A stretch of DNA of 64,000 nt from Fragum whitleyi (Eukaryota; Mollusca; Bivalvia; Cardiida; Cardiidae). This document shows, piece after piece, positions 55,991 through 64,000 of the stretch (position 1 is its first letter; each line of letters opens with the position of its first letter). The notes beneath the pieces were generated by a model, which saw nothing but the letters and a program-made list of their open reading frames with translations, was not told where the DNA came from and searched no databases. A program made the translations under genes and the position numbers. The DNA is taken from positions 624,001-688,000 of the forward strand of contig OX411559.1 of assembly GCA_948146395.1 (NCBI GenBank). The letters are read 5' to 3'.

Positions 55991-56142
55991 GGCGCCGCCA
56001 TAGCGCAGTTGGTATCGTATCACACCCAAAACGTTAATCCTAGGGTTTTATGGCTTAGATCCACGATGGCGGCATATTTTAATTTTCTACATTTGTCTCC
56101 AACCAATGGGCGAATAATTCTAAACCTAACTGGAACCTCAAG
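55991..56142 (+). mobile_element. tRNA-derived SINE, 5' part, interrupted by a MITE
   Basis: GCCGCCATAGCGCAGTTGGT begins the tRNA-like head and GGCTTAGATCCACGATGGCGG its end; ATTTGTCTCCAACCAATGGG starts the body. After CCTCAAG the MITE begins. The rest of the SINE is at 56,584. Confidence 0.75.
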
Positions 56143-56583
56143 TACAGTTAGTTACATCGTGAAATTGACATTTAACTCAATCAAAGCCATTCTAAAGCGC
56201 TCACTCAGCGTTCCAATCATTCATTTTTCATACCATTCGAAACCATTCAAAAACGTTCCAAACTAACTGAAAAACATATAACAACAACGTCGTTCAAAAT
56301 AGAAATAGCTGGGGAAAAATCGGGATTTCACTTATTTAATTGAAATTGTAAGCGTCTGATAGGTGCTTGAAGAAATGGGGAACTATGTATAGAACTTCAA
56401 TGCATATTTTATTGAAAGGAGGTAATCAATATTGCTAATTTTGTTCATCGTGAACAAAATTTGCAATACTGGAATACCTCCCATTAAATTCACTAAAACC
56501 TCGCTCCATACACTCATTCAATTTCATTCCTAAATCATTCCAAAATCATTCAGCTTGTCAATTTCACGATGTTGTTAGCTGTA
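56143..56583 (-). mobile_element. MITE copy 27, subfamily A, inside a SINE
   Basis: TACAGTTAGTTACATCGTGA to CACGATGTTGTTAGCTGTA with flanking TA. Hairpin at about 56,416-56,486 is intact (GAAAGGAGGTAATCAATATT / GGAATACCTCCC). The module is the reverse complement of GTTCTATACATAG...CAAGCACCTATCAGACGC. Confidence 0.9.
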
Positions 56584-56690
56584 GATGTCCTGAAAGTATG
56601 TAATGGCAATACTGCTGTAGAAATATCGCCGTCCCTTGCTAGGTGCTCAAGTCGCCCCTGTTTGACTGAAAAAAGTGTCTTCGTCAAGCA
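56584..56690 (+). mobile_element. tRNA-derived SINE, 3' part
   Basis: AAGTATGTAATGGCAATACT and GCTAGGTGCTCAAGTCGCC correspond to GGGTGTAATGGTAGTAC and GTTAGGTGCTCCGACCGCC of the 59.8-kb SINE read in this orientation. The tail is not found. Confidence 0.55.
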
Positions 56691-57174
56691 ATTTGATTAT
56701 GATCTAGTTGCTATTTTATGTGGTACTAGACGGCACCAAAATCGATTCTTTTATATCAAAACAAAAGATGTAATGGAAACAATGTTAGAAAGGCAATGGT
56801 CTGCTGAATGAAATAATAATTGAAACATTTCCATGTTACATTTTGTGGTTAATTTCAGTACAAGCATCAGCCGTAAATAATATAACTCGAATAAGGTATT
56901 GTGACTTGTAATTACAATACATTTATATATATATACAATCTACGGGTCAAAAAAGAAAATTCTATTTATAAATGTAGTAAGAGGTGTGATTTTGGACTCC
57001 TTTTGAGGAAAACAAGTTGCTCACGAATGTATAGAAGTGGTTATAGCTTTAAAGAGTACACATCTTTTGCTCGAAATTTGGGGAGAAAACCTCAAATATG
57101 TAATAAACTTTACCCTTTTTAACAAGGAAACTTCGAATGTGACACCATATTTTAGCTGAGAATAGACCTTCGTT

Positions 57175-57535
57175 CACTGTTAGCTACATCGTGATTTTGA
57201 CATTCATCTCAATCAAAACCATTCTAAATCGCTCACTAAGCATTGTATATATTCACTCCAAACACTCGCTAAAACGATTCAAAAACCTTCTAAAATCATT
57301 AAAAAGATTAGAACAACAACTACATTTACAATAAAAATAAGTAGAGAAAACTCACGTTTCACTGACATAATTGAAATTATAAGCGTTTGGTTAGTTCTTG
57401 TGGCGATAGGGATGTATTTATAAAACTTGTATGCATATTTTATCCTGAACAAAATTAGCAATGTTGGATTACTTCCCTTAAAATTCACTCTAACCCCACT
57501 CATTGAACTCATTCAGCTTCATTCCAAAATCATGT
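57175..57535 (-). mobile_element. MITE copy 28, subfamily A, partial
   Basis: CACTGTTAGCTACATCGTGA, ATTCATCTCAATCAAAACCA, CTCACGTTTCACTGACATAA. The left hairpin arm is missing (TATTTTATCCTGAACAAAAT) and the right end stops at TTCATTCCAAAATCATG, short of the TIR. Confidence 0.8.
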
Positions 57536-57665
57536 ACAAATACATGTACGGGTTTTGCTTGAATTCATATAATCAAATATATAAAGGTTTGATTCGCTTT
57601 GGATCTGTAGTAGAGTTGTTGTTTTACGTGTGACTTGTTCCGACTGCTCATCGCCCGAGGTATAG

Positions 57666-57697
57666 GTAGATTTTGAGCGGTGAGCCGTGAAATCTAC
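57666..57697. repeat. Small hairpin
   Basis: GTAGATTTT GAGCGGTGAGCC GTGAAATCTAC. Surrounding CGCCCGAGG suggests a short relative of the larger GC-looped hairpins. Confidence 0.5.
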
Positions 57698-57968
57698 TTT
57701 TAACGGTTAAAATCCATACTGTTCTTTCAAAATAGATAAAACAGACATAACAAAGATACGAATTACTTTTCAAATGAAACTTAGTACTTGTCTTAGATCT
57801 TAAGGTTTACTCATAGACCTATGGTAATGAACTAAACGCCCAGGTCAGAGCTCAGTTTTGAAAATACACCTATACACATTGAAAATATGGTGATTTTGCG
57901 CGCACAGGCTTTGTAATTTACAGTTCTATCTGTAAAATACTTCTTAAAAAGCTATGAAACAGTTTTCC

Positions 57969-58060
57969 TATTACACCCCGCTTTGCACATGTTCTTGCGT
58001 GCAAAGCGGGGAATAATTGGAAGACTGATTGCACTGTTTTGTCATCCTGAACGCAGGGCT
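57969..58060. repeat. CCCCGCTTTGC hairpin, second copy
   Basis: ACCCCGCTTTGCACATGTTC and TTGCGTGCAAAGCGGGGA form an exact 14-bp stem. GTTTTGTCATCCTGAACGCA further right matches the foot of the 31.9-kb repeat. Confidence 0.7.
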
Positions 58061-58269
58061 GGTTTAATTGAAAAATTGCTGATGTCCGGCAAAACATTGA
58101 TTGATCAATCTAAACACCAATTCAATTAGGTATTTAGGTATGACCGTTGACCTTCCTTTTCGTTTAAAATATTTGGATTGAAGATTTAAACTCCGTTAAT
58201 AAAAAAAAAAACAAATATTACGTTATGCAAGGTCGCCGCGCAAATGATTACACCTGTAAAAAAAAACAA

Positions 58270-58297
58270 AACACACACACACACACACACACACAAA
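58270..58297 (+). repeat. (AC)n microsatellite
   Basis: Fourteen AC units. A separate AAAT-unit run follows at 58,466-58,502. Confidence 0.95.
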
Positions 58298-58546
58298 ACA
58301 ATTTCACCACATGTGTTTTAAAACTTAACACTACAAGACTCCTTTCTCTCACCATCTTATGTAGAATAAGTGCTTAAACCATGGCCAATTTATACATCGC
58401 ACTTTCTTTAGCGAACTATCTTTGTATAGTTCCGTTAAAAAGAGTTTCAATTTGTGATTTAATCAAAATAAATAAATAAATAAATAAATAAAATAAATAA
58501 ACGAACGTAGTATGTTACATGAAAAGACCACCAAGTAGTAGTAGTA

Positions 58547-58656
58547 GTTAAACGCTAATGATTGAAAATTAAACGATTTAAACAGCCGAAAGGAGGGAGC
58601 GTAGCGACCGACTGGGGCTGTTTAAATCGTTTAATTTTCAATTATTAGCGTTTAAC
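58547..58656. repeat. Hairpin element with 41-bp arms and GC-rich loop
   Basis: GTTAAACGCTAATGATTGAA ... CGATTTAAACAGCC pairs with GGCTGTTTAAATCG ... TTATTAGCGTTTAAC with a single mismatch. The 28-base loop GAAAGGAGGGAGCGTAGCGA... is G-rich. No ORF. Confidence 0.88.
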
Positions 58657-59790
58657 TGACTTAGTCTTTTTCCCGCCTTTTATATTATTGGCATCATATT
58701 GCACGAGTTAAATGGAATAAGCCTGATACATTTATTACAAGTAAACGCCCCTCTCTTTCCAAATATGGAGTTGTTGAAATATGCACGCAATCATTTAGTC
58801 TTTATAAAGAGCCATTAAAGAAGATAAATATGAAGTATAATTTGGTTTTATTTACCCGACAATATAAATGAACAAAAATCTTATACTTTTTCACTCTGTT
58901 TAGCACGTTTCTTCGAAAGAATAAAATACTTAACGGAATTGTATTATCGCATCTAATAAAAAGTCTCTTTATTGAATAAATGTGCCCGTAAATGGTTACA
59001 AATCATGTATGAAGGGCAACCTAAGAAATAAACAACTAAGCAGATTATACTATTCTGTTGAGAAAAAAAAAGATGTTATACAGTCCACAACACCTTGGAT
59101 ATATGCACATGCAATGACCCCTCTTTGTGGACGTTTTCTTGTGTCATCAACTAAATTAATTGTCTTTGTAAATTTTAGAGGACTATAATAGGCCTCATCT
59201 AAGGCCGACCATGAAATGAGATTTGGCCAAATTTAGAAAGGTACCAAAAGTAATTAAACGAGAAGTTTATTGGAATAATCGTTAAGAAAGAAGTATAGGA
59301 TTTATTGCACTGTACAATTAGCTCTCATTAGTTAGCGTTACTTTTCTTGAATGAATGTACAGGCAAGTAGAAAAGTCGTGACTCGTCGTTCCATAAGAGA
59401 TTCGACATGGCGATCCATGCCATGCCAGATCAAAATCTACTTAGGATATTCGTTATACAACATGTGCATGAGTTTTACGATTTTCAAGTGTACTTATCAC
59501 GTGGTCATTGCATATTTTTGAAGGGGTAGTTTCGAGTCTGTACGCATGCGTGGTATATCATATAAACCTCGACGTTTAAATGAAATAATGATCAAAATAA
59601 ACCTGGGCTGGAAAGTTTATGGAAAATAAACCTTCAAAAAATTTGAAAATCCAGCCTTCTGATTGGATGATAATGTAGGACAAAGACTGATAATGCTTAA
59701 ACCTTTTGAATACATCAAAAGCAAAAAAAAAACCAAAAAAACAAAAACAAAAAAAAAAAAAAACACTGTGTTATGTTTAACAAAAAGTGA
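58657..59790. other. Intergenic DNA, no gene recognised
   Basis: A 68-codon plus frame at 58,982 is unremarkable. No RNA gene or repeat match. Confidence 0.5.
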
Positions 59791-60080
59791 TTTGTTTGTT
59801 TGTTTGTTTGAATGGGTTTTACGCCGCTTTCAACAATTTCGCAGCTATATCGTGGCGGTCGGAGCACCTAACAATGGTTTCCATGCATTTCTTTCACCTG
59901 TACTACCATTACACCCTTTCCTAGCCTCCGACTGCTATCTCACATAGGTTTACGATTATCAACCCATTGGTGAGAGACAAACGTCGGAAAGGATATTTGC
60001 CGCCACCGGGGATCGAACCCACGACTTCCGACTTCCAGATTGAAAGTCTTATGCCTAACCAACTGTGCTATGGTGGCGGC
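59791..60080 (-). mobile_element. tRNA-derived SINE, best-preserved copy
   Basis: On the minus strand the head (60,080-59,999) starts GCCGCCACCATAGCACAGTT and ends GGTGGCGGC: the nine-base ends are perfectly complementary like an acceptor stem. A box TAGCACAGTTGG, B box GGGTTCGATCCC. The body carries CTCACCAATGGGTTGATAAT, GAGGCTAGGAAAGGGTGTAA, CATTGTTAGGTGCTCCGACC and GCTTTCAACAATT complement features, and the tail is (AAAC)n. This copy defines the family seen at 8.7, 35.6, 49.1 and 56.0 kb. Confidence 0.92.
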
Positions 60081-60910
60081 TTTAACGAAAAACGAAGCGT
60101 AACATCAAGCAGTAAGACACAGAATAAAGGCGATCCATTCTTTACTTTCATTTTAAATGGTAACTTGAAATCAAAAATATTATTTTTCAATATTACTTAA
60201 GTATGTAAATAAATATCAATTTGAGTTGAACGGAAAATTAATAAAATGCAATTCTTGTGGAAAGAAATCTTTTCAGACTGTTATAAAACTGTGTTTTTTT
60301 CTTTTCTTAATTCGCTATAATGAGCTTTTTTCATACTGTACGAGAATTTGAATTAAGTTAAGGAATATTATTTTCTCTTGGTAATCATACCAAAATTTTA
60401 AGAAAAAAATTTACAAATAAAAGAGGTGTCGATATTACATGTAGTTTTTGTGGAACGATTTCTGAAAAACGCGCATTTTCTTTCGGCGACGTCGTTTGAT
60501 ATAAATTAAAAACCAAATTTCTTCTCGGTAAGGTACTACAATAAATACTCTTGAGTTTTGGCTCGGCGTGCGATGGTTACATGGGAGGCTGAAATTGACT
60601 CCAATTGTTTAAAAAAAAGAATCTGAACATCATCAAATTGTTATCTTTAATCTGTTTCATTTATACTTGTTGTTTGCGACTTTGTTTAATTAAAAATGCA
60701 CCTCATTCTATCAGCTACAATATCGAATAAAACACCTAAATGAGGTCGAATTGAGTGGTATCATTTACTGGTAAATTTATATATTGTCTTTAGAATGCGT
60801 AGAAAAGTGATAATATTTGTATCTTTGCCAATTGTACCTAAAGTGTATTGTAAAAAGACAAACAAAACAAAAGTAACAAAATCAACAACAAACAAACAAA
60901 TCAAAAAAAC

Positions 60911-60941
<31 letters not shown>

Positions 60942-61299
60942 AAAAAAAATCAAGCAACAACATTCATTGTGTAAATTGTAAGAGGTCGAAGAACTTTTTG
61001 AATCGCAGAATTTTACCTTGCTTAATTAAAAAGTCTAGTGCTTTATGAGATGTTTTCTGGTTGTTATTCATTTCTTTGGTAGCCAAAGGATAGACACAAT
61101 ATAATAACAACTTTATTTATACCAAGCTTGAATTACCAATTAATGAGATCAGATATTCAGAATTGATACTCGGGTTAGATAGGGGTGAAGATAAAAGCAA
61201 CATGTCAACAACATAAAGGTTACTCAACAGATCTACACCCGATCTTGCTTAAATTACACCCTTTTTAAGTCGAAACTTTACAAGGCTATGTTATCTTAA
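60081..61299. other. Intergenic DNA with A28 tract
   Basis: No gene recognised. A28 homopolymer at 60,912-60,939, downstream of AAAC-rich sequence, might be an old retroposon tail, but no body is attached. Confidence 0.5.
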
Positions 61300-61301
61300 A
61301 T

Positions 61302-61560
61302 GGCATCCCAATGAGCTCAGTCGGAGCACCTGACTTTAAAACAATTGAAGTTCGATATCGCGGACTCGATTCCCGCGTTGGCACACTAAAAAAATAATTG
61401 TCTTTCGGATGGGGCGTCAGATAGAGGCCCCGTGTGATAAAAGAACCATGGCGGATCTCAGAAGTTGGTTTGTCCTTGCACTTTACCACGTAAAAAATCA
61501 CCTTCTAATTAGCGCGTCGCAAATATTAGCATTTGTAACAGTAACGACGATAAATGAACA
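61302..61560 (+). mobile_element. Third tRNA-derived SINE family (probable)
   Basis: Head: CCAATGAGCTCAGTCGGAGC (A-box region) and GCGGACTCGATTCCCGCG (B-box region). Then a central part GTCTTTCGGATGGGGCGTCA, GAGGCCCCGTGTGATAAAAG and GGTTTGTCCTTGCACTTTAC. This central wording is one I associate with widespread invertebrate SINEs, but I cannot name the family. The 3' limit is uncertain. Confidence 0.65.
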
Positions 61561-61616
61561 GAAATACGCATATACAAACAAATACCAGACAATTAAACGC
61601 ATTATTTAAATAAGTG

Positions 61617-62055
61617 TACAGTTAAGCACATCGTGAAATTGACACTCATCTTGTTCCAAACCATTCAAACTCACTCACTCAGCGCTCAAATCAATCATTC
61701 ATAACACTCACTCCAATCGATCACAAATGCTCCGAAACACTAGAAAAGAATCGAAACCGTTCAATAGGATTAGTGTTTAATTCAAATCGATCATTTCTTT
61801 TCTATGATTTTATTTCCCGGTATGGATTTTAAAGTTTTTGATTGGTCCACGAAGATACTTAAACAGTAAAGTACGTATATTTTATTAAAGGGAGGTAATT
61901 AATATTTCTAATTTTTTTAATCTTGAACAAAATTAGCGATATTGGATTACCTCCTCTTAATTTCACTCAAAACTCACTCAAAACACTCATTTATATTCAT
62001 TCCAAAATTATTCAAAATTATTCATTTTGTCAATTTCTCGATGTTCCTAACGGTA
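61617..62055 (-). mobile_element. MITE copy 29, subfamily B
   Basis: TACAGTTAAGCACATCGTGA to TCTCGATGTTCCTAACGGTA. Module GTTTTTGATTGGTCCACGAA, AACAGTAAAGTACGTATAT. Hairpin AAAGGGAGGTAATTAATATT / GGATTACCTCCTCTTAAT with two mismatched spots. Left half follows copy 16 closely (GAAATTGACACTCATCTTGT, AACCATTCAAACTCACTCAC). Confidence 0.9.
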
Positions 62056-62110
62056 TACTGTCTTTGCTGTGGAATAGTAAGAATCTTAATCAATCGTGAA
62101 TATTATTAGT

Positions 62111-62760
62111 TACACGGTTTCTTGCCGGGAATTGATGATTTATTCCCGATTGGAATAAAGGATGTCATGTCACCTGAGCCGTAAGCGAAAGTTGACATCA
62201 TTTCTTTCTGCTGCATATAAATTGTCATAATACTAAGGCAAGGAACCGTATAACGAACTCATCATACTTCAAAAGTGTAAATATCTGGCTTTTGCCTATT
62301 TTTAAGGCCTTAGTATATACCGAATTCTTTGTAACTGCCAATATTCCCAAATGCACCCCAAATGAAAAGGAAACATGTAGTGACGTCAAAAGTAATAATT
62401 ACGTCACACTATTATATCCTGCGATGTGAAAGCGGTTCTTTGCTGAACCTGCGAGAAAGCACGCTTTTAAAATTGATAGATTGTTATAATTGAAAGATAT
62501 TTACTAGCATTTATATATTTTTTTTATTTGTATGTTATTAATTGACATGTGGTTTACTGTAGCATAATGTGCATATCCGGTCGTCTTATCAGCGAAGCGA
62601 GGGATCATGGCTGCCATTACTGGTTCGAATTATTGTTTATGCTCCCTGCGAGGCGCATTAAGGATACTTCAGATGTTAAGACGGAGCGGCCGTAGATATC
62701 AATGTTTGTGGGGTCGGCACTAACCAAGGATAAAGCTAGAATCTATTTGAAGTATAACAA
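62111..62760 (+). repeat. Hairpin-headed dispersed repeat, copy 2
   Basis: Hairpin TACACGGTTTCTTGCCGGGA to AGGCAAGGAACCGTATA, then GGCTTTTGCCTATTTTTAAG, GCGAAGCGAGGGATCATGGC and CGGCCGTAGATATCAATGTT as in copy 1. It differs by about 190 extra bases at 62,390-62,580 and lacks copy 1's second half-hairpin. Confidence 0.75.
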
Positions 62761-62845
62761 AAGTGTATATATCAAACCATTTCATTTAACAACCTTTCAA
62801 ATTTGATCATTTTAGCTCACTTTAAAAGAAAGGGAAAGAGTTAAC

Positions 62846-62871
62846 AAAAAAAAAAAAAAAAAAAAAAAAAA
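62846..62871 (+). repeat. A26 homopolymer
   Basis: Follows the copy 2 repeat by about 90 bases; no retroelement body recognised before it. Confidence 0.9.
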
Positions 62872-63076
62872 GATTGGCATGGTATTTTCTTATTATCTTT
62901 ATTCAGCTTTGCTTTCTAAAATGTGCCGATCACAAATTGGTTAATATTCGATAGAATGAGCGAATGCAAACTCGCTTGGGTAGGTTGAAGTTCTGGAAAA
63001 AGTTACGTTAAAGATAAGGTAGACAGAAGACAAAGAATAGCCCATAGTGTTATGTCAAAAAATAGAAATGATTCGT

Positions 63077-63603
63077 ATATTTCTGCCATGAGATACGAGA
63101 TGGCATTATCATAATCATTTTAAAAATATCATGACAAAACAAAGATTCCAGGAAATTTTATCTTGATCATAATTTTTTTCGTGATAAAAGTATTGTGATA
63201 TTGAGATCTGTTATTTTACTTTTTAACGAATAATGCCCACCATTGACATCAAGATAAAGTTATTGTGGAAGATATTCCGACTTAATAGATAGAAAAAAAA
63301 CTCATTCGGATAAGTCTGTTTTCCTGTAAGGAAAAACTCTAAGCCGAAGGATAAAATTGAAATGTATCCGAAAGACGTAATTCAAAAATAGTTACTGCGA
63401 ATGTCAATTTCTGGTTCATGATTGTTTTATATCGATGTCAGTAGTGGGCATTATCGTAGAAAAATATCAAGATACTAGATACAAATATCACGATATTTAT
63501 AATGAGAAAATTTTGACATACGACATAAAATTTTCTGGAAAAAGTATTTGATTTTGTTTAAATAATCATGATACTACTATCTTGTATCTCGTGGCAGAAA
63601 TAT
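63077..63603. mobile_element. 527-bp fold-back element
   Basis: ATATTTCTGCCATGAGATAC on the left is mirrored by GTATCTCGTGGCAGAAATAT on the right; homology runs about 175 bp inward to AATGCCCACCATTGACATCA / TGATGTCAGTAGTGGGCATT-like complements, leaving a unique centre of similar length. It is non-coding. It ends 8 bases before the following MITE half. Confidence 0.8.
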
Positions 63604-63611
63604 GCCACCAT

Positions 63612-63870
63612 AGAATCGACAGCGTGAAATTGACACTTATTCCGATCAAAACAATTCAGAATCTCTTACTCAGGGCTCCATTCGTTTATTCTAATCACTC
63701 ACTTTGACCATTCAAAAAAAGCTCCGAAATCTCATTTAAACGTTTCTAGATTCTTCAAAACAATCAACATTTCATTCAAATTAATTAAAATATTCCACAG
63801 ATTTATTGGTCGTTTTGAATATAAAATCGCTTGATGGATACCTGAAGACACAGACATCCAAAAAGTGCGA
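63612..63870 (-). mobile_element. MITE copy 30, left half, subfamily B
   Basis: TAGAATCGACAGCGTGAAAT, TTGACACTTATTCCGATCAA, CAGGGCTCCATTCGTTTATT, ATTTCATTCAAATTAATTAA, GAAGACACAGACATCCAAAA AGTGCG. Stops before the hairpin. Confidence 0.75.
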
Positions 63871-63879
63871 ATAAATAAA

Positions 63880-64000
63880 TAAATCGACTTGGATTTTTTG
63901 TTGAAAGTCTTGAACGATTTTTAAATGTTTTATTATGATTCGGAGCGTTTTTGATCTATTTGAGTGAGTGTTTGGAATGAATGAATGGAGTGCTGAGTGA
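63880..64000 (+). mobile_element. Second, opposite MITE half, cut by the window end
   Basis: AAATCGACTTGGATTTTTTG, AGTCTTGAACGATTTTTAAA, TTTGAGTGAGTGTTTGGAAT and GAATGAATGGAGTGCTGAGT are a B-type right half in plus orientation, so together with 63,612-63,870 it makes a large inverted repeat without the usual core. Its terminal repeat lies beyond the window. Confidence 0.75.

Noticed and set aside
59999..60080. Functional tRNA gene
   Set aside because: The head folds well but is followed by a SINE body and tail that recur at four other places; the repeated body shows that it is a retroposon head.

Overview
AT-rich animal nuclear DNA with no host gene that I can support. The only protein-coding signature is a broken reverse transcriptase at about 46.1-47.9 kb on the minus strand. 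The long non-coding repeats point to a mollusc, most likely a bivalve: the element at 10.2-11.1 kb carrying CTCACCTGAG/CTCAGGTGAG ends, the tRNA-derived SINEs with GTTT tails, and a TGACCTT-rich repeat. The host assignment is from general knowledge of such genomes; no host exon confirms it.

Layout. The window is a nested mosaic of mobile elements. (1) The dominant family is a 0.3-0.45 kb MITE-like element, about 30 full or partial copies on both strands. Its ends begin CAGTTAGTAACATCGTGAAA, it is flanked by TA, and most copies carry a central hairpin of about 35-bp arms. Two subfamilies share ends and core but differ in one interior module. (2) From 11,774 to 26,959 lies a 15.2-kb fold-back structure. 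Its inverted arms of roughly 4 kb are largely arrays of a GTAAAGTTAC/GTAACTTTAC motif. It sits inside a MITE copy with a 4-bp ATTC duplication and itself hosts a 929-bp element with a 9-bp target duplication and a 2.7-kb mariner-type TIR pair. (3) A diverged tandem duplication of non-coding backbone joins 7.0-28.5 kb (block A) and 29.4-38.9 kb (block B). Comparing blocks gives natural empty sites for a MITE at 30.7 kb and for a 4.3-kb TIR element at 33.8-38.1 kb. (4) From 40.7 to 57.5 kb MITE copies are dense; one is split by a 5'-truncated non-LTR retrotransposon and one has landed inside a SINE. (5) From 57.5 kb to the end there are two SINEs, several long hairpins, homopolymers, further MITE copies and a 527-bp fold-back element.

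How the parts relate. Nothing here reads as an operon or pathway. The logic is insertion history: fold-back element into MITE, non-LTR element into MITE, MITE into SINE, MITE and large TIR element into one copy of a duplicated backbone. The MITEs also appear to generate secondary repeats: AATG/ATTC microsatellites grow from an internal GAATGAATGAATGG stretch, and C or G homopolymers replace the CTCCC part of the hairpin arm. All alignments were made by eye; no percent identities are claimed.
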